Assembly: GCA_964577295.1 (NCBI GenBank)
Contig: CAZNYN010000013.1
Span: forward strand, 1-44,060
DNA length: 44,060 bases
Reading direction: 5' to 3'
DNA from: CAZNYN01 sp964577295
Lineage (GTDB): Bacteria; Synergistota; Synergistia; Synergistales; Synergistaceae
Part shown: positions 32,961-41,454 of the stretch, one piece after another
Layout of the letters: every line of letters starts with the position of its first letter
Position numbering within the stretch: position 1 is the first letter of the stretch
Made by a program: the position numbers and the translations under genes
Notes under the pieces: generated by a model
The model's input: only the letters and a program-made list of their open reading frames with translations
Database searches by the model: none
What the model was told of the DNA's origin: nothing

Positions 32961-33890
32961 ATGAGCGAAGATACAGTATTTGACAAAGATTTTAAAAGCG
33001 GGTATGTCGCACTGCTCGGACGCCCCAATGTTGGGAAGTCCTCCATAATTAACGCGCTGCTGAAAGAAAAAGTTGCCGCGGTATCACCGAAGCCTCAGAC
33101 CACCCGCAACGCGGTCAGGTGCATATACAGCGCGCCCGACAAGCAGATTGTCTTTGTCGATACTCCCGGCATTCACAAACCTCAGCACGCGCTCGGTGAT
33201 TTTATGATGCAGGAGGCTACAGATGCCTTGGCGCAGGTCGATGCGGTATGTCTCGTCGTCGAAGCTGGAGACAGGTCAATAGGAGAAAAAGAACAGATAA
33301 TAATAGATGTTCTCAAAAATTCAAAGCTACCGATCGTCCTTGCCGTAAATAAGGTGGACAGGTTATCAGATATTGCTCACCATACAAAGACCTCGGATTT
33401 ATATGTTAAAGAGCTTAACGTTGCTGCTGTAGTGGCAGTGTCTGCTTCAAAGTCACTGAACCTCGAACTTCTTGCCGACACAATCAGCGAATATCTGCCA
33501 AAACAGCCGCCTCTGTATCCCGAGGACATGCTTATGGATTCAACGGAAAGATTTTTGGCTGCAGAAGTCATAAGGGAAAAAGTTTTCAGGTACACGGATG
33601 AAGAAGTTCCCCACGGGACTGCCGTAATTGTTGAAGAATTTAAAAGCCCCGACGAATACCCAGATATGAAAATCGGTGAAATAAGGGCCACAATAATTGT
33701 CGACAGACCGGGGCAGAAGGGGATAATAATAGGCAAGAACGGTTCTAAACTCAAGGAAATAGGAACCGCGGCCCGCAAAGATTTGGAAATAAAATTCGGC
33801 TATCCGATTTTTCTGCAGCTTTGGGTAAAGGTAAAACCGGGCTGGCGGAAATCTCCGGAAGAACTGCGCAGGCTCGGTTACAGTTTTTGA
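32961..33890 (+). CDS. era: GTPase Era
   Basis: Era is a small GTPase that binds the 3' end of 16S rRNA and helps 30S assembly. The 309-residue protein has G1 GRPNVGKS (20-27), G3 DTPG, and G4 NKVD. The C-terminal KH domain includes GIIIGKNGSKLKEIG. The ATG has AAGGAG nine bases upstream. The diacylglycerol-kinase and cytidine-deaminase genes often found between ybeY and era are absent here. The stop overlaps the probable recO start. Confidence 0.95.
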   Translation: MSEDTVFDKDFKSGYVALLGRPNVGKSSIINALLKEKVAAVSPKPQTTRNAVRCIYSAPDKQIVFVDTPGIHKPQHALGDFMMQEATDALAQVDAVCLVVEAGDRSIGEKEQIIIDVLKNSKLPIVLAVNKVDRLSDIAHHTKTSDLYVKELNVAAVVAVSASKSLNLELLADTISEYLPKQPPLYPEDMLMDSTERFLAAEVIREKVFRYTDEEVPHGTAVIVEEFKSPDEYPDMKIGEIRATIIVDRPGQKGIIIGKNGSKLKEIGTAARKDLEIKFGYPIFLQLWVKVKPGWRKSPEELRRLGYSF

Positions 33891-34615
33891 TTCCATATCT
33901 TGAGAATGAAAAACTGCCTCAGGGCTATTACACCCAGTCAGGTACGGTTCTGAGGAGAAAAGAATCGGTAAAGGGAGGGCAAACCCTCTTGATTTTCCTG
34001 CGCGGGCTTGGCCCCAGATGGGTCAGTGCACCGTCGGGAAAAAACAGATTCGGAGGTGCTGTAGAACCTCTTGTGTGGGGCACGTTCAATCTTTATCAAA
34101 GCCCGTCAATGCTATATTTGCAGGGAGCCGAGGTAAAAGAGGACTTTATCTCTCTCAGGAGCAGCGGTTCATCGCTGATGACAGCTCTCAGAATATATAA
34201 GCAGACGGCAAAAATTTTAATGGATACTCACAACAGCGACAGCATACTGAACCTGCTTTGGAGTACAATGATTCAGCTCAGCAAAACAAAGATGCCGGAA
34301 GCCGTCGAATTCAGATTCTTATGGCGTCTGTTGAATTTGCTGGGAACGGCACCTTCTCTGCAAAATTGTGTCTGCTGCGGTTCTGTAATAAACGCCTCTT
34401 CTTTTTGGACCGAGGATGGTTTAAAATGTACAAAGTGTATATCAAAAATTAACGGAATTTATCCGGAAATTACAATCGAAGAGCTGAATCTGCTGCAAAA
34501 AACGGCCTTAATCACGCATGATACATTTATGTTGTGGCAGCATAAACCGATAGATAATATAATATATTTGAAACATACCAAAAAACTGATGACGTTTTTT
34601 GATAATGTAAGTTAA
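33887..34615 (+). CDS. recO: DNA repair protein RecO
   Basis: RecO helps load RecA on SSB-coated single strands in recombination repair. The N-terminal OB-fold is recognisable (SGTVLRRKES, then LVWGTFNLY), and the C-terminal zinc finger has Cys161/Cys164 and Cys181/Cys184. The best start is TTG at 33887, which overlaps the era stop as TTGA and gives 242 residues with the OB fold near the N terminus. A longer reading from 33821 would run 70 bases inside era and add no family sequence. The sequence is diverged, so the call rests on domains and position after era. Confidence 0.82.
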   Translation: MIPYLENEKLPQGYYTQSGTVLRRKESVKGGQTLLIFLRGLGPRWVSAPSGKNRFGGAVEPLVWGTFNLYQSPSMLYLQGAEVKEDFISLRSSGSSLMTALRIYKQTAKILMDTHNSDSILNLLWSTMIQLSKTKMPEAVEFRFLWRLLNLLGTAPSLQNCVCCGSVINASSFWTEDGLKCTKCISKINGIYPEITIEELNLLQKTALITHDTFMLWQHKPIDNIIYLKHTKKLMTFFDNVS

Positions 34616-34627
34616 AAGTGCAATAAA

Positions 34628-34633
34628 TATAAT
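34628..34633 (+). promoter_or_regulatory. Possible -10 before glyQ
   Basis: A TATAAT stands 25 bases before the glyQ ATG. The nearest -35-like TTGATA is 23 bases upstream, too far for a standard promoter. Confidence 0.3.
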
Positions 34634-34658
34634 TAGCACACCAAGGGAGGCAACCGAA

Positions 34659-35564
34659 ATGAATTTTCAAGAAATTATCATGCGCCTGGAGAATTTTTGG
34701 GCGTCACAGGGATGTGTAGTACAGCAGCCTTACGATATTGAAGTGGGCGCCGGTACAATGAACCCGGCAACAACGCTGCGCGTGCTCGGTCCCGAACCGT
34801 GGCGTGTTGCCTATGTTGAACCATCAAGAAGACCGACTGACGGACGTTACGGGGAAAACCCCAACAGACTTCAGCACTATTATCAGTATCAGGTAATAAT
34901 GCAGCCGGCCCCCGACAACATCCAAGAGATATACCTCGAGAGCCTGAAAGTTCTAGGGATAGATCCCGCCGAACACGATATCCGTTTTGTCGAAGACGAC
35001 TGGGAAAACCCGACAACCGGCGCATGGGGACTTGGCTGGGAAGTATGGCTCGACGGCATGGAAGTGACACAGTTCACCTATTTCCAGCAGATGGGATCGA
35101 TAGACATGGACGTTGTTCCGTCAGAGCTCACTTACGGGCTTGAAAGAATAGCCATGTTTGTTCAGAAAGTTGACAACGTATATGACCTCTGCTGGGTCGG
35201 CGATGTTAAATACGGCGATGTCCACCACAAGGGAGAAGTCGAACATTCCACATACAATTTCGAAGTAGCAAGCACAGACATGCTTTTCAAACTTTTCGGC
35301 ATGTATGAGGCAGAGTCCAAGAAAATACTCGAGCAGGGACTTGTGCTTCCTGCGTATGATTACGTGCTCAAATGCTCCCACTCCTTCAACCTTCTTGATG
35401 CCAGAAATGCTATAAGCGTTACGGAGAGAACAGGCTATATAGGAAGAGTCCGTTCTCTGGCTTCTGCCTGCTGTGCCGCCTATATAGCACAGCGTGAGTC
35501 GATGGGGCATCCCCTTATGGGCAAGTTCGGCGATTCCGAAAAAAATGAAGGAGGTGTGTGCTGA
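34659..35564 (+). CDS. glyQ: Glycyl-tRNA synthetase alpha subunit
   Basis: The catalytic subunit of the bacterial alpha2beta2 glycyl-tRNA synthetase, 301 residues. The family N terminus (FQEIIMRLENFW), the class II motif region GAGTMNPATTLR, VEPSRRPTDGRYGENPNR and the GWEVWLDGMEVTQFTYFQQ region are all present. AAGGGAGG precedes the ATG. There is no T-box leader in the 43-base gap. Its stop overlaps the glyS start by one base. Confidence 0.96.
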   Translation: MNFQEIIMRLENFWASQGCVVQQPYDIEVGAGTMNPATTLRVLGPEPWRVAYVEPSRRPTDGRYGENPNRLQHYYQYQVIMQPAPDNIQEIYLESLKVLGIDPAEHDIRFVEDDWENPTTGAWGLGWEVWLDGMEVTQFTYFQQMGSIDMDVVPSELTYGLERIAMFVQKVDNVYDLCWVGDVKYGDVHHKGEVEHSTYNFEVASTDMLFKLFGMYEAESKKILEQGLVLPAYDYVLKCSHSFNLLDARNAISVTERTGYIGRVRSLASACCAAYIAQRESMGHPLMGKFGDSEKNEGGVC

Positions 35565-37624
35565 TGTCAGCAAGAGATCTGCTTTTTGAAATAGGTACGG
35601 AAGAAATTCCAGCTCGTTTTATGCCTAAGGCTCTGAGCGACCTTAACGAATACGTAACCGAAGAACTGAATTCCGCTCACATAGAGCATTCTGATATAAC
35701 GGTACACTGCACACCCAGAAGGCTTACCGTCTATGTAAAAGATTTGTCCGAAGCGCAGCAGGACAGTGTAGAGCTTTCAAAGGGGCCGCTTAAGGCTCAG
35801 GCCTACGATGCGGACGGAAACGCAACCAAGGCGGCGGAAGGCTTTGCTCGCAGCAGAGGAGTTTCCGTGGCGGAGCTTGTCATAAAAAGTGTAGGAAATG
35901 CAGAATACATATTTGCGGAAAAAAGAGAAGCAGGAAAAGATACACAGGAAATACTTCCGGCAATCTTAGAAAAAATAATAAAAAGACTCTCTTTCCAGAA
36001 GAGCATGTACTGGGCAGAGAAAACAGTCAGATTTGCCAGACCGGTGCGCTGGATAGTCGCTCTCTTCGGTAAAGACACGGTGAATGTGACATTCGGCAAC
36101 GTAAAAAGCGGCAATGTCTCAAGAGGTCACAGATTCATGGGAGCAAGCTCAATAACAATTTCAGAACCGTCGGAATATGCGGCTTTGATGAAAGAAAACT
36201 TTGTTGTTGCCGATCCCGAAGTCAGGAAATCCATGATACTGGAAGGCATAGCAAAAATAGAAAAAGAACTCGGTGCGAAAGTCGAAGTCGATCCCGAACT
36301 GCTTGAGGAAAATGTACACCTAAACGAATATCCGATCCCGTTCTACGGATCATTCGACAAAGACTTCCTCGACATTCCGGAAGAAGTGCTCACACTCTCT
36401 ATGGCCAAAAACCAGCGCTACTTCCCTGTGAGGGATGAAAACGGCAGACTCATGCCCAACTTTGTAGGCGTCAGCAACAACTTGGCAAAAGACATGAATG
36501 TTGTGCGCGAAGGAAACGAGAGAGTTCTGCGCGCAAGGCTCTATGATGCCGCATTCTTCTGGAAAGAAGACCTCGAAAAGTCCCTAGACGAAAGAGCGGA
36601 AGAGCTCAAAAACGTAACATACCAGGAGCAGCTCGGTTCTGTCTACGATAAAGTTCAGAGAGTAAGGCACCTTGCCCTTTCACTTGCTGAAATCCTCGGT
36701 AAAGGCGACATCTCGCCGTTTGTTGACAGAGCCGCATCTCTTGCGAAAGCCGACCTCGTATCAAACATGGTCTACGAATTCTCTGATGTCCAGGGCGTAA
36801 TGGGCAGGGAATATGCGAGAAAGGCCAAAGAACCGGAAGAAGTGGCATTGGCTCTCTATGAGCAATATCTGCCGAGATTTGCGGGAGACGTGGTTCCATC
36901 GCGCTACACAGGCGCCATACTTGGCATAGCCGAAAGAGCGGATACAATAGCCGCTATATACAAAATAGGCCTCGAACCGACCTCATCACAGGACCCTTAC
37001 GGACTGCGCAGGGCGGCCAGGTGCATCAATGAAATAATCTGGGGACTGTCTCTCGATATCGATACGGATGAACTTATAGCTTCAGCAGCCGCACCTTTGG
37101 AGCTTGACGACGCCACCCGTTCAAAAATATCGGCGTTTATACAGCTGCGCATGCAGGTACAGCTGAGAGAAAAGGGACTCAGACACGAAGTTGTCGCACT
37201 TGCGCTCCAGACAAACCCCACGCGTCCGCTTCAAGCTTTCCGTATGGCGGAAACTCTCCAAAAAACAAGTGAGGAAGAGTGGTTCTCCGAACTCATAACC
37301 GCCGCGGTCAGGGTAAAAAATATACTAGCTAAAGCCGGTGAAGTGAATTATGTAATTGACGATTCAAAATTTGTATCAGATTCGGAAAAAGCGCTGTATG
37401 AAAAACTGCTCTCTCTGACAGAGACAGCGGCAAAGTCTGTGTCCGAATGCGACTGGGAAAAGCTGGCATCCGTACTTGCGGAGCTCGCACCGGTTATAAC
37501 GGGATTCTTTAATGATGTCCTCGTCATGGACGAGAACATCGATATAAGAAACAACAGACTTGCCTTGTTGAGTGAGTGCCAGAATTTCTTCATGCACATA
37601 GGAGATTTCAGCCTGCTCAAGTAA
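35564..37624 (+). CDS. glyS: Glycyl-tRNA synthetase beta subunit
   Basis: The tRNA-binding beta subunit, 686 residues from ATG 35564. The N-terminal LLFEIGTEEIPARF, GHRFMG, and the later VTYQEQLGSVYDKVQR and DPYGLRRAA motifs identify the family. The C-terminal DALR-type anticodon domain ends the protein. Strong AAGGAGGTG lies inside the end of glyQ. An in-frame GTG six bases upstream (35558) overlaps that site and is less likely. Confidence 0.95.
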   Translation: MSARDLLFEIGTEEIPARFMPKALSDLNEYVTEELNSAHIEHSDITVHCTPRRLTVYVKDLSEAQQDSVELSKGPLKAQAYDADGNATKAAEGFARSRGVSVAELVIKSVGNAEYIFAEKREAGKDTQEILPAILEKIIKRLSFQKSMYWAEKTVRFARPVRWIVALFGKDTVNVTFGNVKSGNVSRGHRFMGASSITISEPSEYAALMKENFVVADPEVRKSMILEGIAKIEKELGAKVEVDPELLEENVHLNEYPIPFYGSFDKDFLDIPEEVLTLSMAKNQRYFPVRDENGRLMPNFVGVSNNLAKDMNVVREGNERVLRARLYDAAFFWKEDLEKSLDERAEELKNVTYQEQLGSVYDKVQRVRHLALSLAEILGKGDISPFVDRAASLAKADLVSNMVYEFSDVQGVMGREYARKAKEPEEVALALYEQYLPRFAGDVVPSRYTGAILGIAERADTIAAIYKIGLEPTSSQDPYGLRRAARCINEIIWGLSLDIDTDELIASAAAPLELDDATRSKISAFIQLRMQVQLREKGLRHEVVALALQTNPTRPLQAFRMAETLQKTSEEEWFSELITAAVRVKNILAKAGEVNYVIDDSKFVSDSEKALYEKLLSLTETAAKSVSECDWEKLASVLAELAPVITGFFNDVLVMDENIDIRNNRLALLSECQNFFMHIGDFSLLK

Positions 37625-37654
37625 CATTTTACCTAACTGTCTATCGTTTGAAAA

Positions 37655-37670
37655 TCGTGTGTCTACACGA
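37655..37670 (+). repeat. Inverted repeat in the ppdK leader
   Basis: TCGTGT-GTCT-ACACGA is a perfect 6-bp inverted repeat 22 bases before the ppdK start. It lies between a TTGAAA (37648-37653) and a TTTATA (37675-37680) whose 21-base spacing is too long for a standard promoter. It may be an operator. Confidence 0.35.
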
Positions 37671-37692
37671 AAAGTTTATAGGAGGCCGCGTT

Positions 37693-40329
37693 ATGAGCGA
37701 AACCAAAAAGTATATTTATGATTTTAGCGAAGGCGATGCATCAATGAGGAATCTCCTCGGAGGCAAGGGCGCTAATCTTGCACAAATGTGGAAGATAGGC
37801 TTGCCTGTACCCCCGGGATTTATTCTTACAACCGAAGCTTGTCACAAATATTGGGAGGAAAACGATTTCATTTCCAAAATTTGGTCTGATGTAAAAAAAG
37901 CGATTGTAAGAGTCGAAAAACTTACCGACAAGACATTCGGCGGAACAAAAAATCCGTTGCTCGTATCTGTAAGATCAGGTGCGCCTGTCTCTATGCCGGG
38001 AATGATGGATACAATACTAAACCTCGGGCTTAATGATGAAACCGTGAAAGCTCTTGCCGAAGCGGCAGGAGATGAAAGATTCGCTTATGACAGCTACCGC
38101 AGATTTATCCAGATGTTCTCCGACGTAGTTCTGGGAGTTGACCTCGGAAAATTTGAAAAACGTCTTAACAAAACAAAAAATATAATAGGCGTCACGGAAG
38201 ACTACAAAATACCGGCAGACGCGCTTAAAGTCCTCGTCAAAGACTACAAAGAAATAGTCAAAGAAGCGGGACACGAATTCCCCTCTGATCCTTGGGTGCA
38301 GCTTCGCCTTGCTATTGACGCGGTATTCCGCAGCTGGAATACACCTCGCGCCATAACCTACAGAAAAATCAACGACATACCCGCGTCATACGGAACAGCC
38401 GTAAGCATAGTTACAATGGTATTCGGAAACCTTGGCGACGACTGCGGTACTGGAGTCTGCTTCACACGCAGCCCGTCAACGGGAGAAAACAAACTCTTCG
38501 GAGAATACCTTATCAACGCTCAGGGTGAGGACGTAGTCGCAGGCATACGCACGCCGGTGCCCATTTCATCGCTGGCCGAAGCAATGCCCTCTGTCTTCGA
38601 AGAATTCTCAAGAATTGCAAAACTTCTTGAAGATCACTACAGAGACGCTCAGGACATCGAATTCACAATAGAAAAAGGTAAACTCTTCATCCTTCAGACA
38701 AGAAACGGCAAGAGAACTGCGGCCGCTGCGGTCAAAGTTGCCGTAGACATGTTCAGAGACGGTTTGATAGATGAAAAAACCGCTCTTTCAAGAGTCGCGC
38801 CCGAACAGGTCGAACAGCTCCTTCACCCGCAGATTGACCCTAAAGCGGAAGTCAGAGCTCTTGCGAGAGCCCTCCCTGCGTCACCCGGCGCGGCTGTAGG
38901 CGCCGTAGTCTTTGATGCGGACGAAGCTGTCGAACGCGGACGCAAAGGTGATGCAGTAATACTGGTAAGACCCGAGACAACGCCTGACGACATCCACGGA
39001 CTTTTTGCCGCACAGGGCGTTTTGACAAGCCATGGCGGAATGACAAGCCATGCCGCAGTTGTCGCGCGCGGTCTTGGCAAACCATGTGTCTCCGGCGCCG
39101 AAAGAGTAAAAATCGACATTGAAAAAGAACTGTTTACGGTTGGAAACATCACAGTAAACAAAAACGACATAATAACTCTCGACGGAAGCAACGGTGTTGT
39201 AATATTGGGAGAAGTTCCCCTTGTGGAACCACAGTTTAACGAAGACTTCCGCTTCATACTCGATGCCGCCGACAAATACTCCAAACTTCAAGTGTGGGCC
39301 AATGCAGACACCCCTGAAGACGCTCAAAGAGCACGCCTCTTCGGAGCAAAGGGTATAGGCCTATGCCGTACGGAACACATGTTCATGGCGACAGACAGAC
39401 TGCCGGTCATGCAGGAAATGGTCATTGCCGGTACAAGAGAAGACAGAATAGCCCAGCTTAATAAGCTTGAAATCATGCAGGAGACAGACTTCCTCGGAAT
39501 ATTCGAAGCCATGGACGGACTCCCCGTGACAGTCAGGCTTCTTGATCCTCCTTTGCACGAATTCCTGCCCAAGATCGATGAACTGCAAAGACAGCTTGCG
39601 GAGACGGTTCCCGGCAGTCCTAAGGCGCTCAAAATAAGCGCCACAATGGCAAGAGCCTTTAACCTGCATGAGATAAACCCCATGCTTGGCTTCCGCGGAT
39701 GCAGACTCGGAATAATATTCCCCGAAATTTATGAAATGCAGGTAAGAGCAATATTCAACGCCGCCTGCAAACTGACCAACAGAGGAATAAAAGTACTTCC
39801 CAACATCATGGTCCCCCTTGTAGGCACAAAAGAAGAAATGATACGTCTGCGCTCGATGATAGACATCATCGGTCCCGCCGTAATCAAGAGCTATGGCTGC
39901 GACCTCAAGTACGAAGTGGGAACAATGATAGAACTTCCGCGCGCTGCAATAGTCGCCGATCAGCTTGCCGAATTTGCACAGTTCTTCAGCTTCGGAACAA
40001 ACGACCTTACACAGACGACGTTCGGATACTCGCGCGATGATGCCGAGGGCAAATTCCTCGCTCAGTACGTCGAGTCCGGCATACTTCCGCGTAACCCGTT
40101 CGCTGTTCTTGACAGAGACGGTGTGGGCGGACTCATGAAAATCGCCGTCAATGGCGGACGTTCCGTAAATCCCGAGATGCACTTGGGAATATGCGGCGAA
40201 CACGGAGGAAACCCCTCGAGCGTGGCATTCTGCCATAAACTCGGCCTCAACTACGTGAGCTGCTCTCCCTTCAGAGTCCCCGTTTCGCGCCTTTCCGCGG
40301 CTCATGCGGCACTCGGAATACTTGAATAA
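37693..40329 (+). CDS. ppdK: Pyruvate, phosphate dikinase
   Basis: PpdK interconverts PEP, AMP and pyrophosphate with pyruvate, ATP and phosphate; in anaerobes it can run in either direction at the PEP node. The 878-residue protein has the N-terminal ATP-grasp domain, the swivelling domain with catalytic His453 (GGMTSHAAVVARG), and the C-terminal PEP-binding barrel with the GICGEHGGNPSS active-site cysteine segment. The length is normal. GGAGG precedes ATG 37693; a longer in-frame reading from 37576 runs inside glyS and is rejected. Pyruvate kinase is also encoded in the window. Confidence 0.96.
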   Translation: MSETKKYIYDFSEGDASMRNLLGGKGANLAQMWKIGLPVPPGFILTTEACHKYWEENDFISKIWSDVKKAIVRVEKLTDKTFGGTKNPLLVSVRSGAPVSMPGMMDTILNLGLNDETVKALAEAAGDERFAYDSYRRFIQMFSDVVLGVDLGKFEKRLNKTKNIIGVTEDYKIPADALKVLVKDYKEIVKEAGHEFPSDPWVQLRLAIDAVFRSWNTPRAITYRKINDIPASYGTAVSIVTMVFGNLGDDCGTGVCFTRSPSTGENKLFGEYLINAQGEDVVAGIRTPVPISSLAEAMPSVFEEFSRIAKLLEDHYRDAQDIEFTIEKGKLFILQTRNGKRTAAAAVKVAVDMFRDGLIDEKTALSRVAPEQVEQLLHPQIDPKAEVRALARALPASPGAAVGAVVFDADEAVERGRKGDAVILVRPETTPDDIHGLFAAQGVLTSHGGMTSHAAVVARGLGKPCVSGAERVKIDIEKELFTVGNITVNKNDIITLDGSNGVVILGEVPLVEPQFNEDFRFILDAADKYSKLQVWANADTPEDAQRARLFGAKGIGLCRTEHMFMATDRLPVMQEMVIAGTREDRIAQLNKLEIMQETDFLGIFEAMDGLPVTVRLLDPPLHEFLPKIDELQRQLAETVPGSPKALKISATMARAFNLHEINPMLGFRGCRLGIIFPEIYEMQVRAIFNAACKLTNRGIKVLPNIMVPLVGTKEEMIRLRSMIDIIGPAVIKSYGCDLKYEVGTMIELPRAAIVADQLAEFAQFFSFGTNDLTQTTFGYSRDDAEGKFLAQYVESGILPRNPFAVLDRDGVGGLMKIAVNGGRSVNPEMHLGICGEHGGNPSSVAFCHKLGLNYVSCSPFRVPVSRLSAAHAALGILE

Positions 40330-40371
40330 CATAAGCAATACCCTCTGATTATAATTTGCAATAGTATGTAT

Positions 40372-40404
40372 AATAAAGACAGGACTCAGTCCTGTCTTTA
40401 TTTT
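40372..40404 (+). terminator. Terminator after ppdK
   Basis: A 14-bp perfect stem AATAAAGACAGGAC/GTCCTGTCTTTATT with a 3-base loop is followed by TTATAAAA. It lies 43 bases after the ppdK stop and 22 before dgt. A TATAAT (40369-40374) overlaps its 5' arm and might start dgt transcription. Confidence 0.75.
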
Positions 40405-40425
40405 ATAAAAATTACGGAGGCAGAC

Positions 40426-41454
40426 ATGAATACAAGAACAAGATGGGAAGAGATTGAAAAACAGATACTTTCGCCGAAAGCATGCCTCTCAGTCAATAGC
40501 AGGGGACGGGAACGCTTTGAAGAACCATGTGAAATCAGAACATGTTTTCAGCGCGACAGAGACAGAATAATACACAGCAAATCATTCAGACGCCTAAAAT
40601 ACAAAACACAGGTGCTCCTGCTTCCCGAGGGAGATCACTACCGTACGCGCCTCACACATACATTGGAAGTATCACAGATAGCCAGGACAATAGCACGTGC
40701 TCTGAGACTTAATGAAGACCTTACAGAGGCAATTGCCCTAGGACATGACCTCGGACACACACCATTCGGACACATGGGAGAAAAAGTGCTGAGCCAGCTA
40801 GCAAAACAAAACGGGCTGAGCGGTTTTCACCATGCGGCCCAAAGCCTCAGAGTCGTAGACTTCACGGAAAAAGACGGCAAAGGCTTAAACCTGACATGGG
40901 AAGTGCGCATGGGCATAATACAGCACTCAAAAGGTCAAGTCGATGTACGTTCAGGCTACGATCTTGAAAACCCATCCACACTTGAAGCATGGGTCGTTCG
41001 CATATCAGACTCAGTAGCATATCTCAACCATGATCTTGATGATGCTATTAGGGCAGGTATGGTAAAAATGGAAGAACTGCCATGCGAAGTCCTAACCACC
41101 ATAGGCAAGACACACTCGGAAAGAATCAACACACTGATACTCAATATAATCCAAAACAGCAGGGAAAATACAGTCAAATTCAGCGCGGAAATGCTCTTAT
41201 GCATAGAAAAAATGAGAAACTTCCTCTACGAACGCGTATACAGCATGGCAAATGCAAGAATAGAAGACAGCAGAGTTGACCACGTGATAACCTCGCTCTT
41301 CAACTACACAATGCAAAAAAAAGGCGGCGACCCGCAGGCCGCCGTAGACTACATCTCAAGTATGACAGACAGATTTGCGCTTCAGTTGTTTCAGGAACTC
41401 TTTGTGCCCAGTCCCTGGCCCAACCCACACGCAAATGCACAAATCAGTCGCTAA
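40426..41454 (+). CDS. dgt: Deoxyguanosinetriphosphate triphosphohydrolase-like protein
   Basis: An HD-domain dNTPase that removes triphosphate from dGTP or other dNTPs. The 342-residue protein has the N-terminal DRDRIIHSKSFRRLKYKTQV, the HD ligands His78 (RLTHTLEV) and His107-Asp108 (GHDLGHTPFGH), and the downstream NHDLDDA motif with the fourth ligand. ATG 40426 follows ACGGAGG; a longer in-frame reading from 40366 would run through the terminator hairpin. Its last 11 bases overlap the end of the opposing PBP gene. Confidence 0.92.
   Translation: MNTRTRWEEIEKQILSPKACLSVNSRGRERFEEPCEIRTCFQRDRDRIIHSKSFRRLKYKTQVLLLPEGDHYRTRLTHTLEVSQIARTIARALRLNEDLTEAIALGHDLGHTPFGHMGEKVLSQLAKQNGLSGFHHAAQSLRVVDFTEKDGKGLNLTWEVRMGIIQHSKGQVDVRSGYDLENPSTLEAWVVRISDSVAYLNHDLDDAIRAGMVKMEELPCEVLTTIGKTHSERINTLILNIIQNSRENTVKFSAEMLLCIEKMRNFLYERVYSMANARIEDSRVDHVITSLFNYTMQKKGGDPQAAVDYISSMTDRFALQLFQELFVPSPWPNPHANAQISR

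Noticed and set aside
34616..34658. T-box leader before glyQS
   Set aside because: The gap is 43 bases and has no T-box sequence or antiterminator.
39361..40338. Long minus-strand open frame (325 codons) inside ppdK
   Set aside because: It is a shadow of the ppdK codon pattern; the plus strand is an unmistakable enzyme with full motifs.
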